From Kiritimatiellia bacterium (GTDB lineage Bacteria; Verrucomicrobiota; Kiritimatiellia; PWTM01), in contig JAOACR010000003.1 in assembly GCA_026417735.1 (NCBI GenBank), forward strand, positions 1-64,000: DNA of 64,000 bases, read 5' to 3'. Of the stretch, positions 9,371 through 18,083 are shown in pieces. The notes below the pieces were generated by a model. That model did not search any database and was not told the DNA's origin. It worked only from the letters and a program-made list of their open reading frames with translations. Both the position numbers and the translations under genes were made by a program. How positions within the stretch are numbered: position 1 is the first letter of the stretch; the number at the start of each line of letters is the position of its first letter.

Positions 9371-12300
9371 GTGAGAGCATTCTGCTACGGGTTGGTGGTC
9401 TGGGCAGGTGTGATTGCAGTGGAGGGTGCCCCCGAGGGAGCGGTGTGCCCGCTGGCTGCGCCGTATGACCTAAGGGTGGAGGGGATGGACAACCCGGAAG
9501 GGGTGGACGTGCCGGCTCCCCGGCTGAGCTGGAAGCTTCGGCCGGCGAGGGACGAGGCGCGCGATCTCGCACCGGCGGCCTACCAGATTCTGGTTGCTTC
9601 CTCGATGGCGGCGCTGGCCCGCGACGAGGGAGACTTGTGGGACAGCGGGCGGGTCGAATCGAGCGACACGATCTGGATTCCGTACGGCGGCCGGCCACTG
9701 CGTACGGGGCAGCGTTGCTACTGGAAAGTGCGCGCGTGGGAGCGATCGGCGCCGGCTGCGCCCTCGCCCTGGAGCGAACCGGCGCGCTGGATCGTGGGGG
9801 TGATGCGGCCGGAGGATTGGAGTGCGAAATGGATCGGGCCGAACCGCGCGACGTGTCCGCCGTCCGACTTGGGCGGGGCGAAGTGGATCGGCGCCGCGGT
9901 GGAAGACGGTACGGATGCCGGCCGTCCGGGCACGCGATGGTTTCGGCGCAGCGTCGAGCTACCGGCGACGGTGACGTCAGGTGTGACGTGGCTGGAGATC
10001 ACCGCGGATGACTCCTATCAGGTGTACCTGAACGGGCGTTTGGCGTCGCGCACGTGGGGACATCTGAACCGGCCGCGTTGGGTTCGCCGAATCGACGTGA
10101 GCGAGTTCATGCGGCCGGGAACGAATGTGATTGCGGTGCAGGTTCCCAATGCGACGACGGGCCCCTGCGGTCTGCTGCTGGCGCTGCATCCGGCTGGGGG
10201 CGAGACGGTCGCCACCGATGGCCGCTGGTGGGTGGCGGAGGGCGGGAGACTGGAGGAGCGTGTCGGCGATGCGCCCGCGCCGCCCGCTGCGCCGTGGCGA
10301 CCCGTGCTGGTGCTGGCCGAGCCGGATGGCGGGCCCTGGGGGCAGTTGGATCGGCGCGACGAACGGCTGGCGCCCGCCTTCGAGACAACGATTCGGGTGC
10401 GGCGGCCGGTGCGTGAGGCGACGATGTTCATCAGCGGCCTCGGTTTCTATGAGACGCGGCTTAACGGCACGCGGGTGGGAGATCGAGTTCTGGATCCTCC
10501 GCCAACGCGCTATGACCGGCGGGTGTTGTATTCGACGTATGATCTCACAGGACTGCTCGCTCCGGGCGAGGTGCGCTGGCGGATCGACCTCGGGCACGGC
10601 TGGTACGACGTGCGGACGGTCGCCGTGTGGAACTTCGACAACGCACCCTGGCGGGATGCTCCGCGAGTGATCGCGCAGTTGGACGTGCTCTATGACGACG
10701 GCACGCGCGATCGTTTCGGCACCGGCGATTCCTGGCACCACGTGGAGCCTGTTGTCGCCTATGATTGCATTCGGGAGGGGGAGCTGGTAGGGGTGCGGCG
10801 CTCTGATGCGCCGGACCTGGCGGCGAGGCGATTGCCGGCGGAGGTGGTGCCGGCGCCGGCGGGGCGGCTCGGTGCTGCGATGCTACCGCCCAGCCGTGTC
10901 ACGCGCGAGCTGCCGCCCATGTCGCTGCGCGCGGTTGCGCCGGGCGTGTGGGTGGCGGACTTCGGCCAGAACCTCGCCGGTTGGATTCGGTTGCGGATAC
11001 GAGAACAGCCCTCGGGTACGGTGGTGACCGTTCGATACGGCGAACGGCTTGCCGCAGACGGTCGCCTCGATCCCAAGCCCATTGACACCTTTTTCAAACA
11101 TTCGGGATCGTTCCGGTGGCTGCCCGGTGGCGGATTTCAGACCGATCGGATCGTTGCGCGGGGTCTCGCCACGGAGGTGTTCGAGCCGCGGTTCGTCTAT
11201 CACGGTTTTCAGTACGTGGAGTTGTCGGGCCTCTCGAACCCGCCGCGAGCGGAGGATGTGCGGGCTTGCGTGGTACACACCGACTTCCGCGATGCCGGCG
11301 GGTTCCAGTGCGACGTTGAGCTGCTGAACCGGATCTTCGAGTGTGTGCGGTGGTCCTACCGCGGCAACTTCGTGAACGGCTACCCGACTGACTGTCCGCA
11401 TCGCGAGAAAAACGGCTGGACCGGCGACGCGCATCTTGCTGCGGAATTTGCAATGTACGCATTTGACAACGCACCGGCCTATGCGAAGTGGGTCCGCGAT
11501 CTGCTCGATGAACAGCAGCCTGATGGCAGTCTGCCGGGGATTGTGCCGACCAGCGGCTGGGGCTACCAGTGGGGCAACGGTCCGGCATGGGACAGCGCGC
11601 TGCTGATCGTTCCATGGCTGCTGTACATCTATCGGGGCGACCGCGCAACGCTTGCAGGCGCCTACGAGGGCATGCGGCGATATGTCGAGTATCTGGAGGG
11701 GCGGGCGACGAACCACATTGTGAGCTTTGGCCTGGGCGACTGGATCCCGGTAAGGACAAAGACACCGGTGGAGGTGACGTCCACCGCCTATTTCCATGTT
11801 GACGCGCGGATCGTCGCCCGTGCGGCGCAGATGCTGGGGCGCGCCGAGGAGGCGCAGCGGTTTGAGGAGCTCGCCGATCGCATCGCGCGGGCGTTTCACG
11901 AGAGCTTCCATCGTGGCGAGGGCCGTTATTCGAATGCCGGTCAGACTGCGCAGGCGTGCGCGCTGCACCAGGGATTGGTTCCCGCCGATCTGCGGTCGGT
12001 CGCCGGGGCGCGGCTGGTGGAGGCGATCGAGGCGGCCGGGCGGGCGCCGGACTTTGGGGTTCTCGGCTCGAAGTATGTGTTTCGCGCCCTGAGCGAGATT
12101 GGTCGGACGGACCTGGCGTTTGCGCTGGCGACTCGCGAGGTGCCGCCCTCCTTTGGCGCTTGGATTCGCCGTGGCGCGACGACGTTTTGGGAGGACTGGG
12201 GAGAAGGCGCTTCGCGCAATCACGTGATGTTTGGCGACGTCGCCGCGTGGATGATGCAGTATCTGGCCGGCCTGCGCCTGCATCCGGCGGTCTCCGCGGT

Positions 12301-12685
12301 CGGTCTGACCTGCGATACGACGCGACTGGCGTTTCGCGAGTTTGTGATTGCACCGGAACCGGTGCGGGGACTGGGGCGTGTGCGCGCGTGGCACGATTCG
12401 CCGCAGGGCCGGATTGAGGTCGAGTGGCGCGTGGTGGCGGATCGGTTTGAGATGGAGACGGTGGTGCCGGTGGGCACGCGGGCGTGGGTGGTGTTGCCGG
12501 TGCGTGCGGACGCGGCGGCAATTCAGGCCGAGGGGCGGCCGCTGCGCTGGGCGGACGGCCGAGCGGGGTTCGTGGTGGGTTCTGGTCGCTACCGTTGGGC
12601 GTGCGGAATGTCCGGCGGAGGGACCGCGACGCCGGGGGGTGGGGGTTCGGCCGCGCGGGCGGCCTCGTCGGCGAGTGCGCGGTAG
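9371..12685 (+). CDS. Alpha-L-rhamnosidase, family GH78
   Basis: This secreted enzyme of about 1104 residues should cleave terminal alpha-L-rhamnose from polysaccharides. In order it shows a signal peptide, an N-terminal fibronectin/rhamnosidase-N region (PRLSWKL), a carbohydrate-binding module with ADDSYQVYLNGRL, an accessory beta domain with GLGFYETRLNG, the (alpha/alpha)6 catalytic domain with the GH78 signature DCPHREKNGWTGDAH and ATTFWEDWGEGASRNHVMFGD, and a C-terminal beta domain. GTG at 9371 is chosen because it opens the signal peptide and follows the purine-rich GAGGTGAGGGGG. GTG at 9344 is an alternative. The last 97 nt overlap the convergent methyltransferase gene. Confidence 0.93.
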   Translation: MRAFCYGLVVWAGVIAVEGAPEGAVCPLAAPYDLRVEGMDNPEGVDVPAPRLSWKLRPARDEARDLAPAAYQILVASSMAALARDEGDLWDSGRVESSDTIWIPYGGRPLRTGQRCYWKVRAWERSAPAAPSPWSEPARWIVGVMRPEDWSAKWIGPNRATCPPSDLGGAKWIGAAVEDGTDAGRPGTRWFRRSVELPATVTSGVTWLEITADDSYQVYLNGRLASRTWGHLNRPRWVRRIDVSEFMRPGTNVIAVQVPNATTGPCGLLLALHPAGGETVATDGRWWVAEGGRLEERVGDAPAPPAAPWRPVLVLAEPDGGPWGQLDRRDERLAPAFETTIRVRRPVREATMFISGLGFYETRLNGTRVGDRVLDPPPTRYDRRVLYSTYDLTGLLAPGEVRWRIDLGHGWYDVRTVAVWNFDNAPWRDAPRVIAQLDVLYDDGTRDRFGTGDSWHHVEPVVAYDCIREGELVGVRRSDAPDLAARRLPAEVVPAPAGRLGAAMLPPSRVTRELPPMSLRAVAPGVWVADFGQNLAGWIRLRIREQPSGTVVTVRYGERLAADGRLDPKPIDTFFKHSGSFRWLPGGGFQTDRIVARGLATEVFEPRFVYHGFQYVELSGLSNPPRAEDVRACVVHTDFRDAGGFQCDVELLNRIFECVRWSYRGNFVNGYPTDCPHREKNGWTGDAHLAAEFAMYAFDNAPAYAKWVRDLLDEQQPDGSLPGIVPTSGWGYQWGNGPAWDSALLIVPWLLYIYRGDRATLAGAYEGMRRYVEYLEGRATNHIVSFGLGDWIPVRTKTPVEVTSTAYFHVDARIVARAAQMLGRAEEAQRFEELADRIARAFHESFHRGEGRYSNAGQTAQACALHQGLVPADLRSVAGARLVEAIEAAGRAPDFGVLGSKYVFRALSEIGRTDLAFALATREVPPSFGAWIRRGATTFWEDWGEGASRNHVMFGDVAAWMMQYLAGLRLHPAVSAVGLTCDTTRLAFREFVIAPEPVRGLGRVRAWHDSPQGRIEVEWRVVADRFEMETVVPVGTRAWVVLPVRADAAAIQAEGRPLRWADGRAGFVVGSGRYRWACGMSGGGTATPGGGGSAARAASSASAR

Positions 12686-13413
12686 CGACGGTACTGCGCG
12701 GCGAGCCAGCGTGCCTGTCGGCAGACGCCCATCAACAGGCGCACGTCCGCGTCGGACAGGGGACCCCGGCTGAATGCGCGAAGAAAACCGAGCATCATGT
12801 GATCGGCCTTGTGCGGTTGCATAAAGCCGATTTCCAGCAGCATCTGTCGCCACATGTCGAAGAGGCGGGCTTTTGCTTCCATCGTCGCCTCGGGCGTTCG
12901 TTCTGCAGGCGGCTCGAACTGACCAGCCGTCACGTACAGCTCGTAGGCGCAGACCGCCACGGCCATCGCAAGATTCATAGAAGGGTAGGCGGGCGAGTTC
13001 GGGATGCGGATCAGCAGCGGGCACAGCGCGAGATCCTCGTTGGTGAGGCCGTCGTCCTCGGGTCCGAACACGAGCGCGACGCGGCGGTCTGCCGCCGCGG
13101 TGAGGATGCGCGGGACGGCGCGTCGCGGTTCGACCGCGTGCGAGCGGTAAAGTCCGCCGCGGCCGGTGGTGCCGACCACGAGGCCGCAGTCGGCCACCGC
13201 GTCTGCGAGCGAGGGCGCGTCGCGGTGCGCGCGCCAGATGTCGTGCGCGTGCGCGGCCATCGGGTGGAGCGAGGCCATGTCCTCGCGCGGACCGCCGCCC
13301 GCAATGACGAGATCACGGAGACCGAAGTTTTTCATCGCGCGGCAGACCGACCCGATATTGCCGCCGTAGATCGGGCGGACCAGCACGATGCGGATACGGC
13401 GCAGCGGGTTCAT
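12589..13413 (-). CDS. TrmJ-like RNA 2'-O-methyltransferase (SPOUT/SpoU)
   Basis: The 274-residue product uses SAM to methylate a ribose 2'-hydroxyl, probably at tRNA position 32 as for TrmJ. The three SPOUT motifs are clear: RPIYGGNIGSVCRAMKNFG with the conserved Asn-Arg pair, LVFGPEDDGLTNEDL, and IPNSPAYPSMNLAMAV, which forms the trefoil-knot SAM site. The C-terminal helical extension (about 170-260) fits the TrmJ dimerisation region. The ATG at 13413 begins directly before the first motif. Promoter-like boxes end 8 nt upstream. The gene converges on and overlaps the rhamnosidase gene by 97 nt. Confidence 0.88.
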   Translation of the reverse strand: MNPLRRIRIVLVRPIYGGNIGSVCRAMKNFGLRDLVIAGGGPREDMASLHPMAAHAHDIWRAHRDAPSLADAVADCGLVVGTTGRGGLYRSHAVEPRRAVPRILTAAADRRVALVFGPEDDGLTNEDLALCPLLIRIPNSPAYPSMNLAMAVAVCAYELYVTAGQFEPPAERTPEATMEAKARLFDMWRQMLLEIGFMQPHKADHMMLGFLRAFSRGPLSDADVRLLMGVCRQARWLAAQYRRYRALADEAARAAEPPPPGVAVPPPDIPHAQR

Positions 13414-13421
13414 CGGGCGGG

Positions 13422-13450
13422 ATTGTTGCGGGAGGCCGGCGGGCGCGCAA
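13422..13450 (-). promoter_or_regulatory. Putative promoter abutting the TrmJ-like gene
   Basis: TTGCGC and AACAAT lie 17 nt apart on the minus strand, and the -10 box ends 8 nt before the ATG at 13413. There is no Shine-Dalgarno sequence between. A leaderless transcript is implied. Confidence 0.35.
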
Positions 13451-13516
13451 TCCGGCCGGCTGGACTGGGGCCGCTTCGCGTGCGAGGATCCAGGGGACCC
13501 GAAGAGCCACCGACAC

Positions 13517-14944
13517 ATGAACCGACGGAGCGACTGGTTGGCGCTGGCGGCGATGGTGCAAGTGGCCGCGGCGCGACCGAACTTCGTTTTCATCCTTGCG
13601 GACGATCTCGGCTACGGCGAGCTGGGCTGCTATGGGCAGACGGTGATCCGAACGCCGAGACTGGATCGCATGGCGGCAGAGGGGCTTCGCTTTACTCGTT
13701 TTTATGCCGGGGCGACAGTGTGTGCGCCGTCGCGCAGCGTGCTGATGACCGGCGAACACCAGGGCCGCACACGGGTGCGCGGGAATGCGCCGAGGTCGCG
13801 AGCGCTCGCGCAGGCGCTGCGACCCGAGGATCTGACCGTCGCGGAAGTTTTACAGCGGGCGGGCTATCGGACGGGGCTGGTCGGCAAATGGGGGCTAGGC
13901 GACGTCGGCGCTGCGGAGTGTGGTCTGCCGCTGCGGCAGGGCTTCGACGAGTTCTACGGTTATCTGAACCAGACCCATGCGCACAACCACTTTCCCGACT
14001 ATGTATGGCGAAACGAACAGCGCGAGCCGTGGCCGAACGAGTGCATTGCGGTGGGCGAAGAGGGCGGCGGCCATGCGACCAACGCGGTGGTATTTGCGGA
14101 TGACCGGTTTGCGGAGGAGTGTCTGGCGTTCGTGGAGCGGCACCGGGACCAACCATTTTTTCTCTACTGGTCGCCAGTAAGCCCCCACGCGAACAACGAG
14201 CGCGCGAGGGTGCTCGGGGACGGAGCGCACGTGCCGGACTACGGCCCCTATGAAGCGGAGGATTGGCCGCCACCGGACAAGGGGCACGCGGCGATGGTGA
14301 CTCGGCTCGACGGGCACGTCGGGCGGCTGCTGGATCGGCTACGCGATCTGGGGATTGCGGAGCGAACGCTGGTGTTTTTCTCCAGCGACAACGGCCCCCA
14401 CAGCGAGAGCGGCCATGATCCTTCCCGTTTCCGCCCGGCGGGGCCGCTCACCGGCATGAAGCGCAGTCTGACCGAGGGCGGCATCCGGGTACCGGGCATC
14501 GCGTGGTGGCCCGGCGTGATTGCGCCGGGGCGGGTGACGGATCACGTGGCGTACTTCGGCGACTGGTTTGCGACGGTGTGCGAGCTGGCCGGCGTTGCGA
14601 CGCCGGCGGGGCTGGACTCGATCAGTTTTGCCCCGACGCTCCGCGGCGACGAGGCTGCTCAGAGACGACATGAGTTTCTCTACTGGGAGTTCCACGAGCG
14701 CGGTTTTTCTCAGGCGGCGCTCTGGCAGGGGCGGTGGAAGGGCATTCGCGAGGGCGGTGCAGACGCGCCACTGCGACTGTACGATCTGGCCGCGGACCTC
14801 TCCGAAACGAACGACCTGGCCGCGGTGCATCCGGATATCGTGGCGAAGCTTTCTCGTTATCTCGCGAGCGCCCGGACGGAATCAGAGGACTGGCCGATCC
14901 GCCCGCCGGCTCGGCAGGGCGTTGAGCGGACCCGGGGCCAATGA
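13517..14944 (+). CDS. Secreted arylsulfatase-family sulfatase
   Basis: A 475-residue type I sulfatase that would hydrolyse sulfate esters, probably on a sulfated polysaccharide, outside the cytoplasm. The short N-terminal segment up to VAAA is a signal peptide. NFVFILADDLGYGELGCYG carries the metal-binding aspartates. CAPSR with cysteine 69 is the formylglycine site, followed by LTG-type MTGEHQGR. GLVGKWGLG, SPVSPHA and FFSSDNGPHSESG complete the active site. Activation needs a formylglycine-generating enzyme, and none with the required cysteines is visible here. The ATG at 13517 fits the signal peptide. Its stop overlaps the ATG of the decayed downstream sulfatase. Confidence 0.94.
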   Translation: MNRRSDWLALAAMVQVAAARPNFVFILADDLGYGELGCYGQTVIRTPRLDRMAAEGLRFTRFYAGATVCAPSRSVLMTGEHQGRTRVRGNAPRSRALAQALRPEDLTVAEVLQRAGYRTGLVGKWGLGDVGAAECGLPLRQGFDEFYGYLNQTHAHNHFPDYVWRNEQREPWPNECIAVGEEGGGHATNAVVFADDRFAEECLAFVERHRDQPFFLYWSPVSPHANNERARVLGDGAHVPDYGPYEAEDWPPPDKGHAAMVTRLDGHVGRLLDRLRDLGIAERTLVFFSSDNGPHSESGHDPSRFRPAGPLTGMKRSLTEGGIRVPGIAWWPGVIAPGRVTDHVAYFGDWFATVCELAGVATPAGLDSISFAPTLRGDEAAQRRHEFLYWEFHERGFSQAALWQGRWKGIREGGADAPLRLYDLAADLSETNDLAAVHPDIVAKLSRYLASARTESEDWPIRPPARQGVERTRGQ

Positions 14945-16240
14945 CGGTGGGCGGCCCAGTTTGCTGATCGCGCTCGGCTGCTATGGCGATGGGCTGGTGA
15001 CATCGCCGGAACATTCACTGGCTCGCGGCAAGGGGGGTGAGGTTTGAAGGCGCGTACTGTTTGTTCCCCTTGCCCGGGCCGAGCCGCGAAGCGTTTCTGA
15101 CCGGCCTTTATCCTCGCTCCACGGGGATCTTCTCCAAAGGAGGTCTTTCGGGCGATGGTTCCACCGTAGGTCAGTTTGCCGCAGGCGTTTCGACTCGCGG
15201 CCGGGTGGGCGATTCGGGGCGGCAAGCTGGACCATGACGCGGCGCCGGGTTCAATCGGCACGAGGGGGCACGGCGAGCCTGTCTCGTGGGAGGTGCAGAT
15301 CAATCCGGCCGGCGTGGACCGGCTGAGTGAGGAGCCGGACATTTTTCCCTGGTGCCGGGACAGTTCGGCGGAACCCTGAGCTGCACCGCGTCGCCGCATT
15401 GGGAGCGACTCCAGACCGACTCTTGTCGCGGCCGAAGCGATCTGGGCGCTGGTGCGGACGGCGCGTCAGCGTGAACGGCCGTTCTTCATCGCGGTGGGTT
15501 CTTGTCGGCTCCACACATCCTTTGTTGCGCCCACAAGGGATTTTGACCTGTATCCCATAAAGCGGATGCCGGTGGTGGGCGGGGTGGAAGAGGATCAGCG
15601 TGACATTCCGGGGGCGGCGCTGATGAGGCGAAAGCCGGAACAGGACTCGCTGACCGACAAGCTGCGCCGGCGGTGCCGGCAGGCCGATGGGGCGAGGATC
15701 ACGTTCATGGATGTGCAGCTCGGTCGAGTGCTGGACGAGCTGGAGCGGCACCATCTGACCTCGAACGCGGTGATCGTGTTTGCCAGTGGCCGTGGCGATC
15801 ACAGAGGCGAACACGGTCGGTGACAGAAGATGAGCCAGTTTGAGCAAAGTGCGAGGGTGCCGCGGGTCATCGTCGCGCCGGGCGTGGCGGTGTCCGGTGG
15901 AGTCGCGCGAGCGCTGGTGAGCCATGGAAACCTATATCCGTCCCTTGCGGAGCTGCGGGTTCGCTACGCCGAGCAATCTGCAGGGCAGAGTCTTGTGGCG
16001 ATGCTTCGCGGCCCGGCGCATCACGGCCGGATGGGGGCGCTCACGTAAGTGGCGCGGCGACGCGGGGTGCGTCGAGCAGATGGCGCGGGAATGACGAACC
16101 TGACCGAATGCGGTTACTCGCTACGAACGGAGTGCTGGCGGCACACCGCCTGGGACGAGGGATAGGAGAGGGGGAACTCTACGATCATAACCACGATCCA
16201 GGAGAGCTCACGAACTTCGTGCGGGCGGCGGTGCGAACCG
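14941..16240 (+). pseudogene. Decayed iduronate-2-sulfatase-like sulfatase
   Basis: Conceptual translation in changing frames recovers a sulfatase of the iduronate-2-sulfatase type. The recovered stretches are RPSLLIALGCYGDGLV (about 14953-15000), [24 protein letters not shown] (15043-15114, given here in part), [29 protein letters not shown]...HTSFVAP (15470s), FMDVQLGRVLDELERH (about 15700), SQFEQSARVPRVIVAPG (15833 onward), and ELYDHNHDPGELTNF (about 16174). At least three frame changes are needed. The nonsense codon at 15821-15823 replaces a conserved tryptophan (TGG to TGA). The codon at 15073-15075 is CCC where the formylglycine cysteine should be. The original start formed an ATGA overlap with the intact sulfatase, suggesting a former two-gene operon. 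Confidence 0.85.
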
Positions 16241-16467
16241 ACTCGGGGCCGGTTGTCCGAAGCGATGGCGATATCATCGGCGTCTCATGCCGGCCGACGG
16301 GTAATCGCTCGCCCGCGACTACCCCACTGCCTGCGCGGACAATCTGCGACGCCGCCGCCCCGCAGTTGGCGCGTGTGACCGGTCGCTGCGCAGGAAAGGA
16401 AGAGCGGGCCGGGCATCAATCGCGGCAGTCCAGAAGGGCTGGCAAAGAGTGGTGGCCCCTTGGTGGA

Positions 16468-17184
16468 TCAGGGGCAGTGTTTCAACGCCTCGCGCAGCCG
16501 CGCTGGCGTATCGGTGATCAGCACCGCAACGCCCGCTTGGGCGAGCGCAAGCGCGCGTTCGGGATTGTTCACGGTCCACGCCCACACCGCAAGGCCGGCA
16601 TCATTGGCGTGGCGGACGAGGTCCGCGCTAATGAGGTCTTCGCGAACGCTGAGGAACGAAATCCCCTCGGGCCGCCAGGGATCGGCGGCACTTTCGATCA
16701 GACGGCCGGTGGGCAAGTCGGGTGCCCGTTCGCGGCAACGTGCGAGCACCATCGGATCGGCGGCGGTCAGCCAGCAGCGGGATCGGGCCGACGACGCGCC
16801 GACGATGGCGAGCACGCGATCCGCGAGCTGCGGTGACGCGTCCGGGTCGTTCTTCAGGTCCAGATTGATCAGTTCAACCTTCGCGATGGCGAGCGCTTCC
16901 GCCAGCGTGGGGATTCGCTCTCCGGCATAGGTGGGGCTCCACCACGATCCGGCGTCGAGCGCCGCAAGGTCGGTGAGCAGACAGTGCGCCACCGGGCGGG
17001 GATCGCCGGTCGTGCGCAGCAGATCGGGGTCGTGCAGCAGTACGGGTTCGCTGTCACGAGTGAGGCGGACGTCGAGCTCGACGCCATCGGCCCCCTCGAG
17101 GATGGCGGCGCGGATTGCGGCGAGCGTGTTTTCCGGGGCGGAGCGGGAGGCGCCCCGATGGGCGACGATTTTCATGGAGGGCAT
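16468..17184 (-). CDS. Glycerophosphodiester phosphodiesterase
   Basis: This 238-residue cytoplasmic GDPD-family protein would release glycerol 3-phosphate from glycerophosphodiesters. The signature VAHRGASRSAPENT, the metal-binding GVELDVRLTRD and VLLHDPDLLRTT are all present at the N terminus. LDLKNDP and VWAWTVNNPE sit later in the TIM barrel as expected. No signal peptide is seen, so it resembles UgpQ rather than GlpQ. An alternative ATG lies three codons in, at 17175. It is the last gene of the minus-strand operon, 21 nt after purQ. Confidence 0.92.
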   Translation of the reverse strand: MPSMKIVAHRGASRSAPENTLAAIRAAILEGADGVELDVRLTRDSEPVLLHDPDLLRTTGDPRPVAHCLLTDLAALDAGSWWSPTYAGERIPTLAEALAIAKVELINLDLKNDPDASPQLADRVLAIVGASSARSRCWLTAADPMVLARCRERAPDLPTGRLIESAADPWRPEGISFLSVREDLISADLVRHANDAGLAVWAWTVNNPERALALAQAGVAVLITDTPARLREALKHCP

Positions 17185-17205
17185 TGGTCCACGTGAGGGC
17201 CGTGT

Positions 17206-18066
17206 CTAGGCCGGCGCGGCGGCCGGCGCTCGGGCTGTGGAGAGGAGATATTGCACGGCGTTGCGGAAGATCGCCACACCGAGCCCTTCGGCGGGTAGCG
17301 TTCCTTCGAGGCGCTGACGAACGGCCGAGGGGTGCTGCTCCGGGTACAAATAGGCTTCGGGATGCGGCATCATTCCAAACACGCGACCGCTCGGGTCGCA
17401 GAGGCCGGCGATCGCGTTCAGCGACCCGTTGGGATTGGCAGGGTAGCGGTGGGCGGGCTGACCGGTATCGGGGTCGACATATCGGCAGACGGCCAGATGT
17501 TCCTTTTCGATGCGTGCGAGCACGCGCCGGTCCGGCGCGACGAGTTTGCCCTCACCGTGGCGCACCGGCAGGTCCATCGGCGGCAACCCTTGGGTGAACA
17601 CGCAGGGACTGGCGGGGTTGAAACGGATCCGGACCCACAGGTTGCGGAACGTGCCCACGTCATTCATTGCCAGACTGACGCGGGGGCGGAAGTAGTCGCC
17701 GTCGAAGGCCGGTACCATGCCCAGCCGGGCGAGGATCTGGAACCCGTTGCAGATGCCCAGCACCAATCCCCCCTTGGCGAGGAACTCCTGAAGCTGTTCG
17801 CGCAGGCGGTGTCGCAGACGGGCGGCGATGACGTGGCCGGACCCCATGTGGTCGCCGAAGGAGAAGCCTCCGATGAACATCAGCGCACGGACGCCGCTCA
17901 ATGCGCCGGCATCGGCCAGAAGGTCCGCAAAATGCAGGGGGAGGGGATCCGCGCCGGCGAGGCGCCAGGCCGCGATTGATTCGGCTTCGCAGTTGAACCC
18001 GTAGCCGGTGATGATCAACACGCGTGGCCGTTCCCCGGAAAGCGAAGCTGTAGCAGCCGACGACAT
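17206..18066 (-). CDS. purQ: Phosphoribosylformylglycinamidine synthase, glutaminase subunit
   Basis: PurQ supplies ammonia from glutamine to PurL for FGAM formation in purine synthesis. The 286-residue product is longer than the roughly 230 residues of Bacillus PurQ. Class I amidotransferase residues are visible: the nucleophile in LVLGICNGFQIL (cysteine 106) and the His-Glu pair in MMPHPEAYL. GYGFNCEAE near the N terminus and SLAMNDVGTFRNLWVRI in the middle are typical of the long PurQ type. The ATG at 18066 is 17 nt after the exopolysaccharide-type gene, an unusual operon neighbour. No purL is in the window. Confidence 0.93.
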   Translation of the reverse strand: MSSAATASLSGERPRVLIITGYGFNCEAESIAAWRLAGADPLPLHFADLLADAGALSGVRALMFIGGFSFGDHMGSGHVIAARLRHRLREQLQEFLAKGGLVLGICNGFQILARLGMVPAFDGDYFRPRVSLAMNDVGTFRNLWVRIRFNPASPCVFTQGLPPMDLPVRHGEGKLVAPDRRVLARIEKEHLAVCRYVDPDTGQPAHRYPANPNGSLNAIAGLCDPSGRVFGMMPHPEAYLYPEQHPSAVRQRLEGTLPAEGLGVAIFRNAVQYLLSTARAPAAAPA

Positions 18067-18083
18067 CGGGCGGAACCTCGCGA

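Noticed and set aside
10883-13024. Open frame of 713 codons on the minus strand
   Set aside because: It is antisense to the GH78 rhamnosidase and part of the TrmJ-like gene in another frame. It shows no recognisable domain, and GC-rich DNA commonly gives such shadows.
15452-15823. Short intact gene within the sulfatase remnant
   Set aside because: The open frame is one stretch of the decayed sulfatase. Sulfatase motifs continue past its stop in the same frame, so it is not an independent gene.
16241-16467. Gap between the sulfatase remnant and the GDPD gene
   Set aside because: I searched it for coding, tRNA-like folds and promoter boxes. Nothing convincing was seen.
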